This document shows positions 1-5,395 of a stretch of DNA of 5,934 nt, one piece after another (within the stretch, counting starts at the first letter, position 1; each line of letters begins with the position of its first letter). The position numbers and the translations under genes are program-made. Where the stretch lies: NCBI GenBank assembly GCA_937901285.1, contig CALCHI010000262.1:1-5934 (forward strand), read 5' to 3'. Below the pieces are notes generated by a model. The model did no database searches. It worked only from the letters and a program-made list of their open reading frames with translations, and was not told the origin of the DNA. This DNA is from UBA8437 sp003445035 (GTDB lineage: Bacteria; Planctomycetota; Planctomycetia; Planctomycetales; Planctomycetaceae).

Positions 1-120
1 TGTTCGGGCTCCTGTTCGGGCTCCTGTTCGGGCTCCTGTTCGGGCTCCTGTTCGGGCTCCTGTTCGGACTCCTGTTCGGACTCCTGTTCGGACTCCTGTT
101 CGGACTCCTGTTCGGAGACC
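1..120 (-). repeat. 12-base coding tandem repeat, (EPEQ)5(ESEQ)4 plus one diverged unit
   Basis: Ten back-to-back 12-base units are seen. On the plus strand, five identical copies of TGTTCGGGCTCC (1-60) are followed by four identical copies of TGTTCGGACTCC (61-108) and one edge copy TGTTCGGAGACC (109-120). On the minus strand they read in frame as Glu-Pro-Glu-Gln and Glu-Ser-Glu-Gln, the two classes differing by one base (CCC versus TCC). Grouping of identical copies into two blocks indicates recent stepwise duplication. The array continues past the window edge, so its full copy number is unknown. Confidence 0.95.
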
Positions 121-437
121 GCTTCACCGGATTTCCGTCGCCGTCGTCGTTTCTGTTTGCGAGACTGTTTCCGCGGTCGATCGTCGTCGTCATCGTACGC
201 CGGTTCGGTCGAAGAGTCTTCGGGACGGACCGTTGCACCGTCATCCTCGACGGTGGCCGGGGGAAAATTGGGCCGTCCGGAAGCCCTTTGGGCGCTGTCA
301 TCGAGCTGCATCCAGGCTCCGTCGACGGGACAGCGTCGGCAGGTGATGTGCCCGGCCGTCTTCAGGACCCGATGGCAACTGGGACAGCGCCAGACGCGTC
401 GGACGTCGAGGTCAAGCCTGATGCCGGGACCCTTGAT
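1..437 (-). CDS. Zinc-ribbon protein with charged linker and (E-P/S-E-Q)n tail, C-terminus cut by the window edge
   Basis: About 145 residues are visible and the end is off the left edge. Counting from the ATC at 437-435, a short IRLDLDVRRVW segment (6-16) leads into a CX2C-X11-CX2C zinc ribbon (C18, C21, C33, C36). A linker follows with five Asp (82-86) directly before a strongly basic stretch rich in Arg/Lys (87-102). From about residue 108 the chain is ESEQ then EPEQ repeats. No signal peptide or membrane segment is seen, so it is probably cytoplasmic. Zinc ribbons commonly bind nucleic acid or protein, and the basic patch would fit nucleic-acid contact, but the function is unknown. No ATG, GTG, TTG or CTG lies between the upstream in-frame TGA (482-480) and the first Cys pair. 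The proposed start is therefore ATC, placed by a GGAGG Shine-Dalgarno. A start codon mutation or sequencing error is the alternative. Similar short planctomycete proteins are recalled, not checked. Confidence 0.72.
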   Translation of the reverse strand, partial: MKGPGIRLDLDVRRVWRCPSCHRVLKTAGHITCRRCPVDGAWMQLDDSAQRASGRPNFPPATVEDDGATVRPEDSSTEPAYDDDDDRPRKQSRKQKRRRRRKSGEAVSEQESEQESEQESEQESEQEPEQEPEQEPEQEPEQEPE

Positions 438-606
438 GGCCTGGTCCTCCCCCGCTCCTCTTCGCGCCCTGTGGCGCGATCACTACCATGCACGCCCGCT
501 TCAGCCGTGCTCTTGACGTAAACGGCCACTGGCCGCCCACTGCGGATTCATTCTCCGGCGTTGCCCCCTGTCGGGCAAGCCCACCCAGACTGTCCCGGGA
601 CCGCAA
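438..606. promoter_or_regulatory. Divergent intergenic region between zinc-ribbon gene and popT-like gene
   Basis: This 169-base stretch separates two genes read away from each other, so it should hold promoters for both. No convincing -35/-10 pair was found. A TTGACG (513-518) resembles a -35 box, but no -10 box sits at the right distance. A 6-base-pair hairpin (TTGCCC 561-566, GGGCAA 573-578) lies in the likely leader of the plus-strand gene. No small gene is supported here. Confidence 0.35.
446..450 (-). promoter_or_regulatory. Shine-Dalgarno GGAGG that places the ATC start
   Basis: On the minus strand GGAGG lies 8 bases (ACCAGGCC) before the ATC at 437-435. This spacing is ideal for initiation. 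It is the only strong ribosome binding site in the open interval between the upstream stop and the zinc ribbon, which is why the ATC is proposed as the start. Confidence 0.5.
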
Positions 607-1518
607 ATGAACCGGCGCCCATCCACGAACGGGACACGGCTGGGCCTGTTGGTCGGCGGCGTGTTGATGGGAGTGGCTGATGCGATCCCGGGAGTTTCCG
701 GTGGCACCGTGGCGATGGTGCTGGGAATCTACGATCGACTGGTGACGTCCATCAGTCGCTGTGACACCTCGCTGGTGCGTTCGATTGTCCGAGGTCGTTG
801 GCGCGAGGCGTCCGACCGGATCGACCTGGCTTTCCTGTTCACGCTGGGCGTGGGAATCGCTGGAGGCATCCTGGCCCTGGCCTCGGTGATGAGGGTGCTG
901 CTGACGAGTCATCCGTCGCTGGTCAACGCAGTGTTTTTCGGACTGGTGGCCGGCTCCTGTGTGGTCGTCACCCGGTCGGTCCGGGCCTGGACGGTTCCGC
1001 GAGTGGTACTGATGGTGATCGCGATCAACGCGTCGTTCGTGCTGGTTGGCTTCCCTCAAGAGGACGGTCAAGTGGACCGGGGGCAACTGCACCTGTTCTG
1101 CTGCGGGGCGGTTGCCATCTGTGCCATGATCCTGCCGGGTGTCAGCGGTGCCTTCCTGATGAAGGTGCTGGGTCAGTACGACCGTGTCATCGGCATGCTT
1201 TCCGACGTGGTCCATTTCCAGGCCACCTCCGAGACGTTGCTCACGCTGGGGGTCTTTGCGTGTGGGTGCGTGTTCGGGCTGATCAGCTTCAGCAAGTTGA
1301 TTCGCTGGCTGCTGGCCAACGTCCGCGAGGCCACCCTGGCGGTGTTGTGCGGCGCGATGTGCGGGTCGCTGCGAGCGCTGTGGCCGTTCGATTCGGGGGA
1401 ACCCGCCAATGTCCGCATCACCGGCCCGGTGCTGTTGATGGTGGCTGGCTTCGCCGCCGTGTTGCTGTTGGATCGCCTGGTCCGGCCCACGGAGCCGGAT
1501 TCGTCACGGCCGTCCTAG
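607..1518 (+). CDS. popT: DUF368 membrane protein, PopT-type undecaprenyl-phosphate transporter
   Basis: A 303-residue inner-membrane protein of the DUF368 family. The family includes PopT, which moves the lipid carrier undecaprenyl phosphate back across the cytoplasmic membrane so that it can be reused for peptidoglycan and other envelope polymers. Two family repeats are clear. The first is PGVSGGT (28-34) followed by LGIYDR (39-44), and the second is PGVSGAF (177-183) followed by LGQYDR. They look like an inverted-repeat membrane fold. About eight hydrophobic segments are visible, for example near 72-95, 105-123, 130-150, 215-235 and 272-293. The length matches the family. The ATG has a GGGA six bases upstream (597-600). 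The gene stands alone: its upstream neighbour is divergent and its downstream neighbour is convergent 32 bases away. Family assignment is firm. The transport role is taken from characterised relatives, and direction and substrate are not shown by sequence. Confidence 0.9.
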   Translation: MNRRPSTNGTRLGLLVGGVLMGVADAIPGVSGGTVAMVLGIYDRLVTSISRCDTSLVRSIVRGRWREASDRIDLAFLFTLGVGIAGGILALASVMRVLLTSHPSLVNAVFFGLVAGSCVVVTRSVRAWTVPRVVLMVIAINASFVLVGFPQEDGQVDRGQLHLFCCGAVAICAMILPGVSGAFLMKVLGQYDRVIGMLSDVVHFQATSETLLTLGVFACGCVFGLISFSKLIRWLLANVREATLAVLCGAMCGSLRALWPFDSGEPANVRITGPVLLMVAGFAAVLLLDRLVRPTEPDSSRPS

Positions 1519-1545
1519 TCAAGACGGGCCAATTTCTTGTCGTCG

Positions 1546-1567
1546 TGTTCTCAGAAGACCGAGAACA
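1546..1567. other. Small inverted repeat at the junction of convergent genes
   Basis: TGTTCTC (1546-1552) pairs perfectly with GAGAACA (1561-1567) across an 8-base loop. It overlaps the stop codon (1553-1551) and last codons of the minus-strand peptidase gene and lies 28 bases beyond the stop of the plus-strand popT-like gene. There is no T-run on either side, so it is at best a weak terminator and could be chance. Confidence 0.25.
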
Positions 1568-2798
1568 GCAGCAGTCCGCTGGCCCGGACCAGCCACTTGC
1601 GGTCATCGGGGGTGATCTTGCCGGCGTTGAGGATCTGGCGGCACTTGTTCCTGGTGGTGCTGATCAGCAGTTTCTGGAGATCGGTCAGCCCTTTCTGACG
1701 TTCTTCCTCGAGCAGCAGGGAGGTGATCCGGTACAGGGCGCGGGGTTCGTCGAGCCCGGACTTGACCGCATCGGTCCAGGTCGGATCAGCTCGCCCCTCG
1801 ACGACTTCCACCAGCACGGCCAGGACGAGGTTCGAGATGCGGGTCAACTTGGGGAAGTCGACCTTTTCGGGCGTGTCCCGCGTTGAGTGGTAATCGGGGT
1901 GTTCGCCAGTGGAGAAGAACAGGAAGGGCACCTTGCGGTCGCGAAACGGGCCGTAGTCGCTGCGAGTGCCCACCAGGTCGATTCCCAGCCGTGCCACCTC
2001 CAATCCCCTGGGAGTTCCCACGCGGTCGAGGACGGTCCGAAGAACCGGAGCGTGTTCGCTGCCCAGGCAGAAGACCGTTGGCAGCGGCAGGTTGCCCAGT
2101 GAACGTCCGACCATGTCGGCCGTGATGAACAGCTTGACGCGTTCCAGTGGCCAGGGGGGGTTGGCGGCAAACCACCGTGACCCCCACAGCAGCCGCTCCT
2201 CCAGGTCGAAGCCGACGAAGGCGACCGAACGTGCCGGGGGTGTCTTGCGAGTGGCCAGTTGGCGGGCGACTTCGAGCATCAGCGCCACGCCGCTGGCGTT
2301 GTCGTCGGCCCCGGGGTAGACCGCGTTCTTGCGGACACCGAGGTGGTCGTAGTGGGCGCTGAGAATCACGATCTCGTCGGGCTTTTGTCCGGGCAGCACT
2401 GCCCCGACATTCCGCCCGGCCGTCAGCGGCTTGCCCGACTTGTCTTTTCGACCGGGAAGCGGCTGGAAGTAGCTGTCGCCGAAGAGCGGCTTGAGCTTCA
2501 GTCGCCGGAAGTGATCACGGAGATAGTCGGCCGACAACCGGGCCGCTTCTCCCGACCGGCCGCGGCGTGCCGGATCGGCCAGCCACTCGACATGACGCTT
2601 CACGTCTTTGGCCACGATCGATGCCGGGGGTGACGGTGCAGCCGGCTTCTCTTCGGCCGTTGCCGGACCGGACAGGGCGACCAGAAATATCAGCAGGCGG
2701 CCGAAACCGCGAGGAGTTGTCGTGAGCGTCAGGATCTGCGAATCGTCATCCACTCCACCGCATCCGGTGTTGTCTCTGTGTCGGTCTGGCTGGTGCAT
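1551..2798 (-). CDS. Exported M28-family zinc metallopeptidase
   Basis: A 415-residue protein of the M28 (aminopeptidase Y/S type) di-zinc peptidases, which typically remove N-terminal residues from peptides. All key motifs are present: AHYDHLG (148-154; H149 metal ligand, D151 catalytic support), GADDNASG (163-170; bridging Asp), the Glu pair E200-E201 (general base and ligand) followed by LLWGS, TADMVGR (226-232; D228) and DYHSTRDTP (302-310; H304). A hydrophobic stretch (34-48) ending ATA before EEKP is a probable signal peptide, so it likely acts in the periplasm or outside. No lipobox Cys is seen. The ATG at 2798 is preferred because GGGAG (2811-2807) lies 8 bases upstream. A GTG at codon 16 would shorten the unusually long stretch before the signal, but it lacks a clear ribosome site. 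The region after about 335 is a family-variable helical C-terminus. The gene is single, convergent with popT and divergent from the small exported-protein gene. Natural substrate unknown. Confidence 0.93.
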   Translation of the reverse strand: MHQPDRHRDNTGCGGVDDDSQILTLTTTPRGFGRLLIFLVALSGPATAEEKPAAPSPPASIVAKDVKRHVEWLADPARRGRSGEAARLSADYLRDHFRRLKLKPLFGDSYFQPLPGRKDKSGKPLTAGRNVGAVLPGQKPDEIVILSAHYDHLGVRKNAVYPGADDNASGVALMLEVARQLATRKTPPARSVAFVGFDLEERLLWGSRWFAANPPWPLERVKLFITADMVGRSLGNLPLPTVFCLGSEHAPVLRTVLDRVGTPRGLEVARLGIDLVGTRSDYGPFRDRKVPFLFFSTGEHPDYHSTRDTPEKVDFPKLTRISNLVLAVLVEVVEGRADPTWTDAVKSGLDEPRALYRITSLLLEEERQKGLTDLQKLLISTTRNKCRQILNAGKITPDDRKWLVRASGLLLFSVF

Positions 2799-2844
2799 CG
2801 CATCGTCTCCCTGGGCCGCGGCAGGGTAGCTTGAGGCGTTTCAA

Positions 2845-2874
2845 CCAACAACCCCCTCTGTTGGCCGGGGGTTG
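2845..2874 (+). promoter_or_regulatory. Leader region with two mutually exclusive hairpins upstream of the small exported-protein gene
   Basis: Two perfect inverted repeats overlap. Hairpin A pairs CCAACA (2845-2850) with TGTTGG (2859-2864). Hairpin B pairs CAACCCCC (2849-2856) with GGGGGTTG (2867-2874) across a 10-base loop. They share bases 2849-2850, and the loop of B contains the right arm of A, so both cannot form fully at once. B is the more stable, with eight pairs mostly GC. The element lies 112 bases before the plus-strand start at 2987 and 47 bases before the divergent peptidase gene. It could be a switchable mRNA leader structure, a terminator or a protein site. No T-run follows. 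Confidence 0.35.
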
Positions 2875-2986
2875 CGGTTTGGCCGATTGTGACGAAGTTT
2901 CCTGTTGTATCGGTCGTCGGGGTGTCGATAGACCAAGCGGAACACCCGCGTGGCGCGCGGACCTGCCTGACTTGGAGAACGAGACA

Positions 2987-3292
2987 ATGCGTCGAGGATC
3001 GATTCTGACCGCCGTCCTGGTGGCTACCGTCGTAGCCTGGTCTGCTTCGGTGAGTTCGACGCCGGCGCAAGCCGCCGGACAGGGGCAGCCGACCGACTGG
3101 AACCGGTTCTACTACTACCCCTATGTCTACTACCCCCACAACTTCAAGCGGCCCCAGGGCAGCTTCAACCATCTCTATTACCGCTACTCGCCAACCTGGC
3201 GGATCCCCGTGATGCGACAGGGTTGGCACAACTTCTACCAGAAGAAGCGGCCGTATCACCGAGGGCACCACTTCATCCTGGATGTCTTCTAG
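2987..3292 (+). CDS. Small exported Tyr/His-rich protein, planctomycete-type, unknown function
   Basis: A 101-residue protein. A classic signal peptide is seen: MRRG, a hydrophobic core (6-18), then TPAQA (25-29) as a likely cleavage site, leaving about 72 residues. The mature part has 11 Tyr and 6 His and no Cys. It includes FYYYPYVYYPHNF (41-53), LYYRY (63-67), WHNFY (80-84) and a GHHFILDVF ending (93-101). It is basic and has no recognisable catalytic motif, repeat or membrane segment. I recall small planctomycete proteins with this YPYVYYP core and GHHFILDVF end that carry an automatic 'calmodulin-binding' label. That label is unlikely to state function, and I could not check it. The start is ATG 2987 rather than an upstream in-frame codon. 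It has GGAG (2974-2977) nine bases before it, and the signal peptide begins exactly there. Conservation of such an aromatic surface would suit a structural or envelope role (inference). Single-gene unit. Confidence 0.82.
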   Translation: MRRGSILTAVLVATVVAWSASVSSTPAQAAGQGQPTDWNRFYYYPYVYYPHNFKRPQGSFNHLYYRYSPTWRIPVMRQGWHNFYQKKRPYHRGHHFILDVF

Positions 3293-3370
3293 GCCGTTTC
3301 GGGAGAGTTGCGGGAAACAGCTTACTTTCCCGCGTGGGTTCGATTGAGTCCACGTGGGGCCGGAGCGTCG

Positions 3371-3402
3371 CCGGACCCGTCCATTCAGGTGGACGGGTCT
3401 GG
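3371..3402. terminator. Strong GC-rich hairpin between convergent genes, likely bidirectional terminator
   Basis: CCGGACCCGTCCA (3371-3383) pairs with TGGACGGGTCTGG (3390-3402) across a 6-base loop (TTCAGG). This gives a 13-pair stem with one G-U pair. It lies 78 bases past the stop of the small exported-protein gene and 23 bases past the stop of the minus-strand methyltransferase gene, where a shared terminator is expected. Neither side has a T-run, so it is not a textbook intrinsic terminator. It may stop transcription through stem strength alone or protect mRNA 3' ends. Confidence 0.6.
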
Positions 3403-3425
3403 TGCGTTAAAGCGGTTGTGGGGGA

Positions 3426-5264
3426 TCACTCGCAGGCGAACACGTCGTCGCGAGCGGACCGGTCGAGCCCGTAGATCGCCAGCACGCACTCGTCGATTCG
3501 CCTTTCGAGAGCCTCGACGGTCGGCCCCGATCCTCGCAACTTCAGTAACTGCGACACGCTCTCGACAATCGACCTGTAGGCGGCCCGCTGGCCGGGGTCG
3601 TCCAGGTCCGGCCAGATGATCGGGAGATCCCGGAGCGAGCCGACCTTGACCTGGGGAAACGAAGCCTGGGCCGACTCGCGGACCGAGGTCGTGTAGAGGA
3701 AGCGGATCAGTCGTGAGTTGAGCAGCCCCACAAGGTAGCCGGCGTCGTACCCGTTGTCCGGGTCGAACAGTGCCAACAGCGAATTGCGGAAGTACTCGGT
3801 TCCCCGCTTGGGGCCGACAATCGGATGGCGGGCCGTCTGCCGGATCACGAATCGGGCCCGGCGGTAGGTCTCCAGCGGACGGATCGTGAAGTATTCGCCG
3901 TCGACGGCGCGGTAATCCAGTCTCAGCGTCTTGGCCGGCGGATCACATCGCCAACGGTGCACCTGTCGGCCTTCGAGCAATCCGATTTCCGTTTCGGTTT
4001 CCGTCGGTGTGTCGGCCAGGGGACTCACCAGGCGGTTCGCACAGTTTCCGGTGTGAACACCCGGATCCCCGACCAACCGTCCCAGGCTGCCGCCTCGTTC
4101 GCGGAGTTCCGTGACCCAGCCGGGCGTGACCATGTCGGTCCAGCTGGCCGTTCCGGTGTCGTCGCGGCGGGCGATCAGCGTCACCACCGGTGCCACCGCC
4201 TCTCCCTGGAACACTCCCTCCCCGTGGTCCTTGACCTCGTGCACGGACATCTCCCGGGTTACAGCCGATCTCAGGTCGACGTAGCTTTCCAGGTGAGTGA
4301 CCTGGGTGGGCAGCACGAGTGCCAGTGAATGGCGAGCGAGTTCCAGGCCCCGGCGGACGAACATTCCATGCAGCGTGTCCCAGGCGTCGCCGCCCCAGCG
4401 GGCGAGGTATCTCTGTTTGAGATCGGGGTCGATGTCCAGCGCCTGACGACCCGAAAACGAACCGAATGGCGGGTTGCCGACGACCAGATCGAAACGGTCG
4501 ACAGCGTCGTCAGGAAATGGGCAATCGAGCAGGGCGTCGGCGGTGACCAGGTGATCCACGAGTTCCCCGGGTGGTGAGCCGGGCAACTCGGCGGCTTGCC
4601 AGACCGCGTGACGGGCGAGGTGGACCGACAGCGGGTCGAGATCGACTCCGAACAGGCAATTGGCGATCACCCGCCTGCGGGTTGCCGGGTCCGGACCGCC
4701 GTGTTGTTCGAGCCGTTGCCAGATCCAGCGGGCCGCGGCGACCAGGAAGCGACCGTCACCGCAGGCCGGATCCAGGACCGTGACCCGGTCCAGGTCCCGG
4801 GGGGCGTTGTTCCAGGGAGCCAGCGCGCGGTCCACCAGGCTCTCGACCAATCTCGCCGGCGTGTAGTAGACACCTCGGGCCCGTCGCGTGGCCGGCGATA
4901 GGGCCAGGACCACCGGGGGATCGGTCGCGTCAACCGGGACCTCGTGCCCGTCTCCGGTCGCCTCCCGGACCTCCCACTCCAGCAAGCTCTGGGCCACGTC
5001 GGCCGGATCGGTCTCCGTGAACCACGCGTCGAGACTCTCGAACAGTTTGACCGGCAGTTGCGTGCCCGGGTCAGGTCCGGAAGCTGCCAGGTCCGGGTCT
5101 CGAGCACCGAGCAATGCAACGACGATGGTCTGCCGCATGGTCTCGGCCACCTGGTCGACCGCCACATCGCGGGCCAGGATCCATTGGGCGACTCGTGCCA
5201 GCGTCTCCTCGAGATTCGACACCGATCGGGATTTGGTGGATTCTGGAGTGCCGGCGAGACTCAT
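3426..5264 (-). CDS. N6-adenine DNA methyltransferase, Eco57I/TaqI type, no nuclease domain seen
   Basis: A 612-residue protein expected to transfer a methyl group from S-adenosylmethionine to adenine N6 in a specific DNA sequence. The amino-methyltransferase motifs are in the usual gamma order. First comes a GVYYTPARLVESLV region (131-144, motif X), then VLDPACGDGRFL (163-174, motif I, cofactor binding), GVDLDP (206-211, motif II) and VVGNPPF (261-267, catalytic motif IV). The C-terminal half resembles the TaqI-type target-recognition domain: a TGN turn near 405, LLEGRQVHRW (429-438), RFVIRQTARHPIVGP (471-485) and LLNSRLIRFLY (514-524). The first 125 residues are not recognised and show no clear PD-(D/E)XK nuclease motif. 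No restriction gene adjoins. It is therefore either a solitary methyltransferase or a relic of a restriction-modification system. Start at ATG 5264 is uncertain because the upstream bases are C-rich without a Shine-Dalgarno. GTG at codon 15 is an alternative. Divergent from recO. Confidence 0.9.
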   Translation of the reverse strand: MSLAGTPESTKSRSVSNLEETLARVAQWILARDVAVDQVAETMRQTIVVALLGARDPDLAASGPDPGTQLPVKLFESLDAWFTETDPADVAQSLLEWEVREATGDGHEVPVDATDPPVVLALSPATRRARGVYYTPARLVESLVDRALAPWNNAPRDLDRVTVLDPACGDGRFLVAAARWIWQRLEQHGGPDPATRRRVIANCLFGVDLDPLSVHLARHAVWQAAELPGSPPGELVDHLVTADALLDCPFPDDAVDRFDLVVGNPPFGSFSGRQALDIDPDLKQRYLARWGGDAWDTLHGMFVRRGLELARHSLALVLPTQVTHLESYVDLRSAVTREMSVHEVKDHGEGVFQGEAVAPVVTLIARRDDTGTASWTDMVTPGWVTELRERGGSLGRLVGDPGVHTGNCANRLVSPLADTPTETETEIGLLEGRQVHRWRCDPPAKTLRLDYRAVDGEYFTIRPLETYRRARFVIRQTARHPIVGPKRGTEYFRNSLLALFDPDNGYDAGYLVGLLNSRLIRFLYTTSVRESAQASFPQVKVGSLRDLPIIWPDLDDPGQRAAYRSIVESVSQLLKLRGSGPTVEALERRIDECVLAIYGLDRSARDDVFACE

Positions 5265-5395
5265 CCGGAGGGGGCGTCCGTCGGGGGCAGCAAGAGGTGG
5301 CAGTGTAGCACGGATTCCCGCGGTCGGCCGAATGTGCTAGATGAGGTGTCAGGTCGGCAAAGTGGGACCCGGCAGCCGACGTGGACGGAACTCCA
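5265..5395. promoter_or_regulatory. Divergent intergenic region between methyltransferase gene and recO
   Basis: This 131-base stretch must hold the 5' signals of both genes. On the minus strand a TACACT resembles a -10 box (about 5303-5308), 38 bases or more before the methyltransferase start, but no matching -35 box is seen. No ribosome site precedes the methyltransferase ATG. RecO has only a short GGA (5387-5389) six bases before its ATG. No small gene is supported. Confidence 0.3.

Noticed and set aside
1..120. CRISPR array
   Set aside because: Units are 12 bases, directly adjacent with no spacers, and in frame within a coding sequence.
157..516. Plus-strand frames opposite the zinc-ribbon gene
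   Set aside because: The minus strand has a CX2C-X11-CX2C zinc ribbon and in-frame repeats. The plus frames are Ser/Arg-rich with no recognisable feature.
513..550. A sigma-70 promoter starting at TTGACG
   Set aside because: The -35-like box has no acceptable -10 box 15-19 bases downstream.
412..1215. A 267-codon open frame on the minus strand opposite the popT-like gene
   Set aside because: The opposite strand encodes a clear DUF368 protein over the same bases. This frame is His/Gln/Arg-rich with no domain, typical of antisense reading in GC-rich DNA.
798..1886. A 362-codon plus-strand frame crossing the popT-like and peptidase genes
   Set aside because: It overlaps two genes with strong family motifs, has Gly/Arg/Pro-rich noise composition and crosses their convergent junction.
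2831..2986. An N-terminally extended version of the small exported protein beginning at 2831
   Set aside because: The signal peptide and a GGAG ribosome site place the start at 2987. The upstream codons cross the leader hairpins.
2729..3271. A 180-codon minus-strand frame across the divergent intergenic region and the small exported-protein gene
   Set aside because: It overlaps both the peptidase start and a gene with a signal peptide and ribosome site, and its translation shows no domain.
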